From assembly GCA_029246685.1 (NCBI GenBank), contig JAQWMR010000010.1, positions 434,001-498,000 of the forward strand: DNA of 64,000 nt, in the 5' to 3' direction. Of this stretch, positions 1-7,730 are shown piece by piece. Position 1 is the stretch's first letter, and every line of letters starts with the position of its first letter. The DNA comes from Acidimicrobiales bacterium (lineage in GTDB: Bacteria; Actinomycetota; Acidimicrobiia; Acidimicrobiales; Aldehydirespiratoraceae). The notes below the pieces were generated by a model. The model was given only the letters and a program-made list of their open reading frames with translations, did not search any database and was not told the origin of the DNA. Both the position numbers and the translations under genes were made by a program.

Positions 1-147
1 CATGTCGCAATACGTGGCGTGTGAGCACGGTCGTGGTTCGGCGGTCTGGCAGCTCGGGCTCCGGTTCGGCAGCTCGGCGGTCCGGCCCAGTCGCCGGATC
101 GGCCGAGCGCGCTGGTCGTTGGCGCGGGCTTCGCGGACGTAGAGCGC
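1..147. other. Window edge, no supported gene
   Basis: I see no supportable gene here. The stretch lies downstream of the minus-strand SDR that ends at 148. An ATG on the minus strand at the very left edge could be the start of a gene leaving the window, but nothing of its product is visible. Confidence 0.4.
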
Positions 148-966
148 TCAGGCGAGGCCGCTGAAGTCGACCTGGCCGGTCGTCATCCAGGCGCTGAAGC
201 CATTGTCGGCGACGAGGTTGTGGCCGTTCATGGCGACAGACGCATCGGTGCCCATCATGACGAGCGAACGGGCGATGTCGTCCGCGGTCAGCATGCGCCC
301 GCCGGTCTGGTCGACGGTCCACTGGATGACCTGTTCGGTCATGTGTTTGATGAAATCGTCCATCAGTGGCGTGTCGATCGGCCCGGGGCAGACCGAGTTG
401 GTCCGCACGCCGTGGTCCGCGTAGGAGCGCTTCGACGAGAACATCGTCCAGACCTGGGCGATCTGCTTGGAGAAGCCGTACATGTCGGCTGACGCGAGCT
501 CATCGTTGTCGACCAACCACTGCAGCGAGGCGTCCCAGTCGTCGAGCCCGATCAGCTCGAGGATCTTGCCCAGGTTCTCGGGCCACCCCTGGCCGGCGAT
601 CGACGCCGTGTTCACGATGGCGGCGCCGCGTGGCATGCCGGCGACGAGGCCATCCGTGAGCCGTCGCACGCCGAGATAGTTGACCCGGATCACGAAGTCG
701 ACGGCATGAACACCAGCGACGCCCGCATTGTTGAAGAGGACGTCGACGCCATCACCGATCTCCCCGACAGCCGCGTCGATCGACGCAGGATCGGACATGT
801 CGGTCGGGATGTAGCGGGTCGCTGGGCCCGTCGGTTCCTTGATGTCGAGCACGGTGAGGTCCGTGCATCCGAGGTCAGCGATCATCTCGACCGCGGCCGC
901 GCCCACGCCGGTCGTTCCACCGGTGAGGACGACCTTCTTGCCGGCGTAGCTGAACAGATCCGTCAT
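148..966 (-). CDS. Short-chain dehydrogenase/reductase (SDR)
   Basis: A 272-residue classical SDR, predicted to be a cytoplasmic NAD(P)(H)-dependent oxidoreductase of a hydroxyl or keto group. The nucleotide-binding motif TGGTTGVG is at residues 15-22, NNAG follows in the middle of the Rossmann fold, and the active site has a serine in NTASIAG and the tyrosine-lysine pair in YGFSK. The length is normal for the family. It starts 2 bp after the stop of the P450 gene upstream on the same strand, so the two are probably co-transcribed and may act on the same substrate, one hydroxylating and one oxidising (inference). The substrate cannot be read from the sequence. The family call is secure. Confidence 0.93.
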   Translation of the reverse strand: MTDLFSYAGKKVVLTGGTTGVGAAAVEMIADLGCTDLTVLDIKEPTGPATRYIPTDMSDPASIDAAVGEIGDGVDVLFNNAGVAGVHAVDFVIRVNYLGVRRLTDGLVAGMPRGAAIVNTASIAGQGWPENLGKILELIGLDDWDASLQWLVDNDELASADMYGFSKQIAQVWTMFSSKRSYADHGVRTNSVCPGPIDTPLMDDFIKHMTEQVIQWTVDQTGGRMLTADDIARSLVMMGTDASVAMNGHNLVADNGFSAWMTTGQVDFSGLA

Positions 967-968
967 GC

Positions 969-2186
969 TTACTCCTGTACTTCTTCAGATCGTGGCGTGA
1001 ATGCCATGTGTGCTTCTTTGAGGCCGAAGACGAACGCGTTCGGCATCTCGACGTGGGGCTCGTCGGGAAGCCGTTCGAGCGACTCGACTCGAGCCACCAG
1101 GCGCTCGAAGAACGTCTGGATCTCCAGGCGGGCGAGCGAGGCGCCGAGACAGAAGTGGGTGCCGAAACCGAACGAGATGTGGTGGTTCGGGTCCCGGGTG
1201 ACGTCGAAGAGCTCGGGCTCGTCGAAGTGAGCCGGATCCCGGTTGGCGCCGGCGTAGGCCAGCACGACCTGGTCGCCCTGGCGGATGGTCTGGCCGTGGA
1301 GTTCGTAGTCCTCGGTGGCCATCCGGCAGAAGTTGTGGATCGGTGTGACCCAACGAATGAACTCCTCCGTGGCGATCTCCATGTCCGCACCGTTCTGGAG
1401 CTTCGCCCACTCGCCAGGATGGTCAGCAAGGGCGAGCAGCGTCCGCGCGATGACCGTCCGGGTCGTCTCGGCTCCACCGTCGAGGAGGAGCAGGCAGTCG
1501 GAGATGATCTGGTCGAGTCCGAAGGGCGCTCCACCGACCTCGCCGCCGGTTTCGGCCTCGATGTCGACCCAGTGCGACATGACGTCGTCGGCCGGGCACT
1601 TCTTCTTCTCTTCGTAGAGTTCCGCGGCCGCGCCACCGAACTCCATCGCGGCGATGATGCCGCTTTCGTCGTGATACCGGGGTCCACCGCCGAGAGCGAT
1701 GGTGGTCTCGGACCAGTGCTGCAGCTTCGGCCACATGTCCTCGGGGAAGCCGAGGAGAAGCCCGATCATCATCGCGGGAAGCGGAGCGGCAAGCTCGCCG
1801 ACGATCTCCGCCCGCCCCTTCGCGAGTGCGGCGTCGAGGAGGCTGTCGACGGTGTCGAGGACCTCGTCATCCCACTGGCGCACGGCGCGGGGCGTGAACC
1901 GCCGTGACACGAGCACCCGGCGAGCCTGATGCAGCGGATCGTCGTTGGCGATGATCGACTCGTCCGCGCCCATGTTGGGGCGGTAGCCCTTCTCCTTGTC
2001 GGAGTTGATGAAGACGCGCTTGTTCTTCTCGATCTCGATGATGTCGTCGTAGCGGGTGATGACCCACAGCTCGTTGACATCGTCCCAGTGCACGGGCGAG
2101 TTCTCGCGCAGCCATGCGTAGCGGGAGTACGGGTCGTTGACGTAGAAGTCGCCGGCGAGGATGTCGAGCGGCCGAGGATCGATCAT
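969..2186 (-). CDS. Cytochrome P450
   Basis: A 405-residue soluble bacterial P450 monooxygenase. The heme-ligand loop FGFGTHFCLGASLARLE begins near residue 339, with Cys346 as the iron ligand. The I-helix oxygen-activation motif is present as DGGAETTR and the K-helix ExxR as EFIR. There is no membrane anchor and no fused reductase, so it needs a separate ferredoxin and reductase, neither of which is in the window. It stops 2 bp before the SDR at 148-966 and lies 24 bp after the end of the MFS gene, so all three may form one minus-strand transcript. The product resembles the CYP125/CYP142/CYP124-like group common in lipid-degrading actinobacteria, but the subfamily is a guess. Confidence 0.94.
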   Translation of the reverse strand: MIDPRPLDILAGDFYVNDPYSRYAWLRENSPVHWDDVNELWVITRYDDIIEIEKNKRVFINSDKEKGYRPNMGADESIIANDDPLHQARRVLVSRRFTPRAVRQWDDEVLDTVDSLLDAALAKGRAEIVGELAAPLPAMMIGLLLGFPEDMWPKLQHWSETTIALGGGPRYHDESGIIAAMEFGGAAAELYEEKKKCPADDVMSHWVDIEAETGGEVGGAPFGLDQIISDCLLLLDGGAETTRTVIARTLLALADHPGEWAKLQNGADMEIATEEFIRWVTPIHNFCRMATEDYELHGQTIRQGDQVVLAYAGANRDPAHFDEPELFDVTRDPNHHISFGFGTHFCLGASLARLEIQTFFERLVARVESLERLPDEPHVEMPNAFVFGLKEAHMAFTPRSEEVQE

Positions 2187-2210
2187 GCCTGCACCCTAGA
2201 GAATCCTCGT

Positions 2211-3518
2211 TCAGTCGGGGTAGTCCGAACCGGTCGGCATCCCCCGTCCGATGATCGCCGTGGCGGACCCGTAGATGACCAGCACCGACGCCGTCAGGAC
2301 GAGAGTCCACCGTTCCCCGAGGTCCAGCCCTCGGGAGTCGGCCGCGAGTCCGAGAATGATCGTGCCGACCCACACAAGACCGCCCCAGGCAATCCCGAAG
2401 AGCGACATGACCCGTCCTCGCATGTCGTCCGCGACGACCTGTTGGATGAGCGTCTGGAGCGTCGTCATCGTGCCGAAGTAGAAGAAGCCGAGCACGACTT
2501 GAAAGGCAACCGCCAGCCACAGTGTGTCGGAGAGGGCGAACCCGCCAAGGCACACCCCGTACATTGCAAGCGACCACGCGCCCCGCGCCAGGCTCGCCTC
2601 CCGCTTGCTGTAGCCGACCGTGAGTGCGCCGACGATCGCGCCGATGCCGGTCGCCGCCACGATCAGCCCGAAGCGCCCCTCGGGTTCGCCGAGGACCTCG
2701 CTGGTGAATGACGGGATGAGCGCAGTGTGGGCGACCCCGAATGTCGATGCGACTGCGACTGTCGCGATGCCGAGCACGGCGGGCCGGCGCTCTCGCGCAT
2801 GAGTGAACCCGACTCGAATGCGAGCGAAGACACCGAGATCGTCAGGAGTGATGTCGCGGGCGGGCACCTGAACCCGGCTCATCATCGCCGCGGCGATCGC
2901 GGTCGCGATCGCGAAGCCGGTGAACCCGATCTGGAACTCGCCCGACGCGATGATCGCGGCGGCGAGGATCGGCCCGGTGACCCGGGTGACGTTCTGAACC
3001 GCCGCCTGGGTCGAGATCGCGCTCGGGACGTCGTCCGGCGTCACGCTGTTCACGGTCAGCGCACCCGCCGCCGGTCCGATGAACGAGAACGTGCTGCCCA
3101 GCGTCAGTGCGAGCAGGTAGATGGCCCACAGCGGCGGCTGGTCGGACACCGTCGTGAGGACGGCGAGCGCCGCCGCGGTCAACGCCGCTCCGCTGTAACA
3201 CGCGACCACCACCCGCCGTCGATCGACGCGGTCGGCAATGACGCCGGCAAACGGTCCGATCACCAACTGGGGGCTGAACAGCGCCACGAACAGCCATGTG
3301 ACGGCGAGGTTGTCGCCGTCGGCCGCCCGTTCCTCCACGAGCCCCTGAAGGGTGACGTGGCTCATCCAGAAGCCGACCTGCTGGATGAGGAACGCCGTGA
3401 AGATCAGTCGATACGCGGCGTGTCGGAACGCGACGAAGCCACGACCCTTCTCGGATCGGATGAAGCGAGCGGCGAGGCCAGTGGGTCCGGTGCGGACCCC
3501 GTCAGCCGGGCCGGTCAG
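2211..3518 (-). CDS. MFS exporter (EntS-like), probable CTG start
   Basis: A major facilitator protein with about 11-12 membrane helices, resembling the enterobactin-exporter/MFS_3 group. The loop after helix 2 reads GVIADRVDRRR, the usual MFS A-motif region. The first ATG, at 3365, would cut off helix 1: the open frame upstream encodes FRHAAYRLIFTAFLIQQVGF, a normal first helix of this family. I found no in-frame ATG or GTG upstream. The most natural start is a CTG at 3518 that forms a 4-bp CTGA overlap with the stop of the preceding gene, giving 435 residues, a usual length. A mutated or misread ATG is the alternative. The start is therefore uncertain, the family is not. It precedes the P450 gene by 24 bp. 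Confidence 0.82.
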   Translation of the reverse strand: MTGPADGVRTGPTGLAARFIRSEKGRGFVAFRHAAYRLIFTAFLIQQVGFWMSHVTLQGLVEERAADGDNLAVTWLFVALFSPQLVIGPFAGVIADRVDRRRVVVACYSGAALTAAALAVLTTVSDQPPLWAIYLLALTLGSTFSFIGPAAGALTVNSVTPDDVPSAISTQAAVQNVTRVTGPILAAAIIASGEFQIGFTGFAIATAIAAAMMSRVQVPARDITPDDLGVFARIRVGFTHARERRPAVLGIATVAVASTFGVAHTALIPSFTSEVLGEPEGRFGLIVAATGIGAIVGALTVGYSKREASLARGAWSLAMYGVCLGGFALSDTLWLAVAFQVVLGFFYFGTMTTLQTLIQQVVADDMRGRVMSLFGIAWGGLVWVGTIILGLAADSRGLDLGERWTLVLTASVLVIYGSATAIIGRGMPTGSDYPD

Positions 3519-4535
3519 TACTGACCCTTGCGTCCCAACACGACAGGCAGCGTACGGGCGACGATCGCGAAATCGGTAACCAGGCTGCAGTTGTCGACGT
3601 AGTACAGATCCAACTGCGCATACTTCGAGTCATGGTTGCCGTCGGTACGACCCATGACCTGCCACATGCCGGTGATGCCGGGCTGGACCCGGAGCCGGTT
3701 GTCGAGTCCCTTGTCCCAGCCTTCGACTTCGCGGGGCAGCGCCGGCCGAGGGCCGACCAGGCTCATCTCGCCCTTCAGGACGTTGAACAGCTGGGGAAGC
3801 TCGTCGATCGAGAGACGCTGCAGCTAGCGGCCGACGGGAGTGATCCGGGGATCGTTCTCGATCTTGAACAGCGGGCCCGAGGTCTGTGAGAGGTGCTCGA
3901 CCGAGGCGAGTTGGGCCTCGGCGTCGACGACCATGGTGCGCGGCTTGTGCATCGCGAACAGCTCGCTGTCACGTCCGACGCGGGCCTGGGAGAACAAGGC
4001 CGCCCCGGGGCTCGAGAGCTTCACGATGAGGCCGGCGATGAGAAGCAGGGGAGTGACGGCCAGCAGGAGCAATGCCGCGGTCACGACGTCGAAGGTGCGC
4101 TTTGTGCGAGGACGCCAGCCCGCTCGCTGAACCGGCTCGACGTACATCATCGGCACCCGGCCGACCGGACGAACGGTGAGGCGATGCGCAGCGATGTCGC
4201 AGAGCGTGGACGAGAGCTCGACGTGGATGCCGTGCTCGGTGAGCGCACGGATCAGCCGGTTCGAGCTGCCGACGTCGATCGCGGTGGCTGCGATGATGAC
4301 GCTGTTGACGCCCATCTCTTTGAGCTTGCGGATGATCTTGCCCGGCTTGCCGAGCAACGCCAGCGGCGACTCGCCCGGCTCGCGCTCGACGAAGCCGTGG
4401 AACTGATAGCCGAGGCTGCTGTCGGTTTCGAGCATCTCGCGGACGAACTGGCCCTCGGCGTTGCGCCCAGCGATGACGACCGGGCGAAGGAGCATGCCGT
4501 TGCGGCGAGCACGGTCGAACAGGGCTCGAGCGCGT
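3515..4535 (-). pseudogene. Polyprenyl-phosphate sugar transferase, truncated and nonsense-interrupted
   Basis: This is the 3' part of an exopolysaccharide polyprenyl glycosylphosphotransferase, the enzyme that loads the first sugar phosphate onto undecaprenyl phosphate. Visible are the nucleotide-fold region from about RALFDRARR, then the catalytic domain starting at KRTFDVVTAALLLL with one membrane helix, and the end MSLVGPRPALP...GITGMWQV. The N-terminal membrane helices are missing: the gene begins abruptly near 4535 inside ATPase sequence. An in-frame TAG at 3824-3826 splits the conserved PVGR-x-LQRLSIDELPQL region, and the frame is otherwise continuous. The usual KFRTM motif reads HKPRTM. 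With three such defects it is unlikely to work unless the sequence is wrong. Confidence 0.85.
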
Positions 4536-5611
4536 GGAGAGCACCATGCCCACACCGAACGCCCTTGCCTGCTTCAGGATCGGCCGCTTCGCCGGCGGTT
4601 CGGCGGTGGGCGGCACGAACCCGAACACCTCGTCCATGTAGACCATCGCCCGCAGGCCCGGGCTACCCGGCTGCGAGCGCATCCACGTGACGAGCTTGGA
4701 CAGGATGAGCGTGACGGCGAACTGGCGCTCCTCGTCGGAGAGGTGAGCGATCGAGACGATCGCGGCGCGGGGCTTGCCGTCGCCTTCGAGCATCTGCGCG
4801 ATGTCCAGGGGCACACCCTCGCCCCATGCTGCGAACGACGGTGACGCCAACAGCCCGTTGAGCTTCATCGCCAGCGCCGTGCGGTCGGACGGCGGGAAGA
4901 ACGTGTCGATCTCGATCACACCGAGCTTGCGCATCGGCGGATCCTGGATCTGCGCGAGCAGCTTGGCGAGATCGAGGTCTGTGCCTGCGTCCCAGGCGTG
5001 GTGGATCAGGTTTGCCAGCAGCACGTGCTCGCGACCCGACAACGGGTCGGAGTTCACGTCGATCAGCGCGAGCAGGCCCTGCATCATCCCGTCGAACTCC
5101 TCGAGCGTCGACTCTTCGTCGGTGCCGGCTTCCGGCGCGGACAGATCGCCGATGATGTTGAGGGGCACGCCCGCGTTCGAGCCCGGCGTGTAGATCGTGA
5201 AGTCCGCCATCTCGCGCAGACGGGCGATCCGATCCTTCCCGATGCCGGATCCGCCCAATCCGTTCTCCCAGAGCTCAGCGGTGGATGCCGCGAGTTCGTC
5301 GGGGGTGACGCCGTCGCGTTCCGCCTCGCCTTCTTTGATCCACGGGCGGAAGTCGGTGGGTGCGAGCTCGGGAAACGTCAGGAGCAGGTTGCCCATGTCG
5401 CCCTTGGGTCGATGACCAGCGTGGGGATGCCTTGGAGCAGTGCCTCCTCCAGCAGGATCATGCCGAGGCCGGTCTTGCCCGAGCCGGTCATGCCCACGAT
5501 CACGCCGTGCATCGTGAGGTCGGAGGCTTCGTAGATTATGTTCTCGTCGGCGTCCTTGACCGGCCCGAGGAACAGGTGACCGGGAGTGACATCGACCGTG
5601 GTGTTGTCCAT
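4536..5611 (-). pseudogene. HerA/DUF853-like ATPase, frameshifted and truncated
   Basis: The 5' part of a HerA-like P-loop ATPase (helicase HerA or DUF853-type), a family of DNA- or membrane-linked motor proteins. Translation from ATG 5611 gives the Walker A motif GMTGSGKTGLG followed by LEEALLQGIPTLVIDP. There the frame breaks: one G seems missing from the GGG run at 5406-5408 of the plus strand, and the homologous sequence resumes one frame over as MGNLLLTFPELAPTDFRPW. The frame then runs through MVYMDEVFGFVPPTAEPPAKRP to KQARAFGVGMVLST, where the family normally continues with the QNPVDLDY region, but here it switches into sugar transferase sequence. The last third is therefore lost. It diverges from the amidohydrolase at 5636. 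Confidence 0.85.
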
Positions 5612-5635
5612 GGGATGGGATGCGATGCTAAGGCA

Positions 5636-6430
5636 ATGATCGACGCACATCTCCATGTGGTCGACGCGGCGACTGCTGGTCCGGACCGCACCGGTCACCC
5701 CGACGGTGCTTGGTGGGAGTCGCTGGACGCGTCACCCGCTGCCGTGGCCGACCGCCTGTCGTCCGCCGGCGTGCGAGGCGGCCTTCTCGTTCAAGCAGTC
5801 GGCGCGCACGGATTCGACAACACGTTCGCCATCGAGAGCGCTGCTGCGCTCGGGGAGAACTGGAGAGCTGTCGCGGCGATCGGCGCCGACGACCCGGATC
5901 CGATCGACACCATCGACCGAGCCGCGGGGGCGGGGGCGACCGGAGCGCGGCTCTTCTCTGTGCCGCTGCCCGAAGTGAGCTGGCTCGATGCCGAACGGGG
6001 TTTCGACGTTGCGCGGCGGTGTCTGGACCTCGGACTCACGCCGACGATCTGCTGCCTTCCCGAGGAGATCGCAGCCGCGGCCAGGCTCGTCGGCAAGGTG
6101 CCAGATCTCGAGTTCGCGATCGATCACGCCGGGTTCGTGTCGATCGGCGGTGACGAGGGCGATCTCGCCACCCTCGTCGCCCACGACAACGTCGTGCTGA
6201 AGCTGAGCACCGGCGTGTTCGACCACAGCGCGCTCGCTCCGGCCGCGACCGTCAACCGTCTGCTCCAGCTCGTGGGTACGCAGCGGATCGCCTGGGGATC
6301 GGACCACCCCCAGATCCGCGACCGCGACTACGCCGCGCTCGCGGATCTCGCCCACGCCGCCGTCCACGGACTCCCGGACGCGACACGGGCGGCCATCCTC
6401 GAAGGAACAACCGCCCGCCTCTGGTTCTAA
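5636..6430 (+). CDS. Amidohydrolase family 2 (TIM-barrel) hydrolase
   Basis: A 264-residue metal-dependent hydrolase of the amidohydrolase-2 type. The start ATG at 5636 places the metal-binding HxH in MIDAHLHVVD at the extreme N-terminus, as expected. IDHAGFV carries a further metal or active-site histidine, and the C-terminal WGSDHPQ contains the conserved aspartate. The size is typical for the shorter lactonase/decarboxylase members (2-pyrone-4,6-dicarboxylate lactonase-like). It diverges from the damaged ATPase with only 24 bp between starts and converges on the thiolase 13 bp downstream. The substrate is unknown; a lactone or aromatic breakdown product is a reasonable guess. Confidence 0.88.
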   Translation: MIDAHLHVVDAATAGPDRTGHPDGAWWESLDASPAAVADRLSSAGVRGGLLVQAVGAHGFDNTFAIESAAALGENWRAVAAIGADDPDPIDTIDRAAGAGATGARLFSVPLPEVSWLDAERGFDVARRCLDLGLTPTICCLPEEIAAAARLVGKVPDLEFAIDHAGFVSIGGDEGDLATLVAHDNVVLKLSTGVFDHSALAPAATVNRLLQLVGTQRIAWGSDHPQIRDRDYAALADLAHAAVHGLPDATRAAILEGTTARLWF

Positions 6431-6443
6431 ACCCTGCTCTTCT

Positions 6444-7640
6444 CTAGAGCATTTCGACGATCATGGCCATGCCCTGGCCGCCGCCGACACACATGGACTC
6501 CATGCCGACGGTGCCGCCGGAGTCCTTGAGGCCGTTGAGGAGGGTGGTCATGATGCGGCTTCCGGTCATGCCGAAGGGATGACCCAGCGCAATGGCGCCG
6601 CCGTTGGGGTTGAGCTTGTCGAGGTCGATGCCGAGCTCGTCGGCCGAGCCGATGACCTGGACGGCGAATGCCTCGTTGATCTCGACCTGGTCGATGTCGT
6701 CGATCGACATGCCGGCGCGGCCCATGGCCTGGCGACATGCGTCGATCGGGCCGAGGCCCATGATCTCCGGGTTGAGCGCCGAGACGCCCGAGGAGATGAT
6801 GCGGGCGATCGGGTCGAGACCCATCGCCGCAGCCTTGGTGTCGCTCATCACGACCACGGCGGAAGCGCCGTCGTTCAGCGGGCAGGCGTTGCCGGCCGTG
6901 ACGGTGCCGTCCGGACGAAACACCGGGTTGAGGGTGCTGACCTTCTCGAGCGTGGTGCCGGCGCGGATGCCGTCGTCGGTCGAGACGACTGCGCCGTCGG
7001 GCAGGGTGTAGGGGGTGATCTCCTGCTCGAAGAAGCCACGGTTGAGGGCGGCCTCGGCGCGGTTCTGCGAGGAGACTCCCCACTCGTCCTGGCGCTCACG
7101 GCTGATGCCGGTTGCCTGCACGACGTTCTCGGCCGTCTGGCCCATCGCGATGTAGATGTCGGGCACGCCCTCGGGCGCACTCCACGTCTCGCTGCCCTCG
7201 CCGGAGCGGTCAGCGGAACGGGCCTCGGCGTCGGCGAACAGCTCGTTGTGTGGGCCGGAGTCGGCCGCGCCGTACATGTAGCGGCTGACGGTCTCGACGC
7301 CACCGGCGACGAAGCAGTCGCCCTCGCCGGCCTTGATGGCGTGGCTGGCCATGCGGATCGTCTGCAGCGACGAGGAGCAGTAGCGGTTCACCGTGACGCC
7401 GGGGATGTCGAGGCCCTGCATGGCCGAGATGACGCGGGCGATGTTGTATCCGCCTTCGCCGCCGGGCTGGCCGATGCCCCAGATGACGTCCTCGACGTCG
7501 GACGCTTCCACGCCGGCCTTGCCCATCACATCGGAGAGGATGAACGACGACATGTCGTCGGGGCGGGCGTCGACCAGCGAGCCCTTGTTGGCCCGCCCGA
7601 TCGGCGTGCGGGACGTGGCGACGATGACAGCTTCTGGCAT
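6444..7640 (-). CDS. Acetyl-CoA acyltransferase (thiolase)
   Basis: A 398-residue thiolase, catalysing either CoA-dependent cleavage of 3-ketoacyl-CoA or the reverse condensation. All three catalytic elements are visible: the nucleophile Cys88 in NRYCSSSLQT, His354 in GGAIALGHPFG and Cys384 in MCVGGGQGMA. The start ATG at 7640 gives the family N-terminus MPEAVIVATSRTPIGRANKG and has a good AGGAG ribosome site just upstream; an ATG further upstream adds unlike sequence. It is divergent from the aldehyde dehydrogenase at 7731, and a large dyad lies between the two starts. This fits a beta-oxidation role, with the pair perhaps sharing control. Confidence 0.95.
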   Translation of the reverse strand: MPEAVIVATSRTPIGRANKGSLVDARPDDMSSFILSDVMGKAGVEASDVEDVIWGIGQPGGEGGYNIARVISAMQGLDIPGVTVNRYCSSSLQTIRMASHAIKAGEGDCFVAGGVETVSRYMYGAADSGPHNELFADAEARSADRSGEGSETWSAPEGVPDIYIAMGQTAENVVQATGISRERQDEWGVSSQNRAEAALNRGFFEQEITPYTLPDGAVVSTDDGIRAGTTLEKVSTLNPVFRPDGTVTAGNACPLNDGASAVVVMSDTKAAAMGLDPIARIISSGVSALNPEIMGLGPIDACRQAMGRAGMSIDDIDQVEINEAFAVQVIGSADELGIDLDKLNPNGGAIALGHPFGMTGSRIMTTLLNGLKDSGGTVGMESMCVGGGQGMAMIVEML

Positions 7641-7652
7641 TTCGGCTCCTTG

Positions 7653-7689
7653 GCGAGAATGTGTCATCACGCTAGACACTTTTTCTCGC
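7653..7689. promoter_or_regulatory. Nested inverted repeat between divergent thiolase and ALDH genes
   Basis: Inner arms GTGTC (7661-7665) and GACAC (7675-7679) are separated by 9 bp. Outer arms GCGAGAA (7653-7659) and TTCTCGC (7683-7689) flank them. The dyad sits in the short divergent intergenic region, 13 bp from the thiolase start, and has the look of an operator for a dimeric repressor such as a TetR-family protein. No matching regulator gene lies beside it. Confidence 0.55.
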
Positions 7690-7730
7690 GATGCCCATCG
7701 CCGGAGCGTCTGGCGTTACGATCCGCGGCC

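Noticed and set aside
148..3518. SDR, P450 and MFS as a biosynthetic gene cluster
   Set aside because: No core synthase (polyketide, peptide or terpene) is present; a catabolic role fits equally well.
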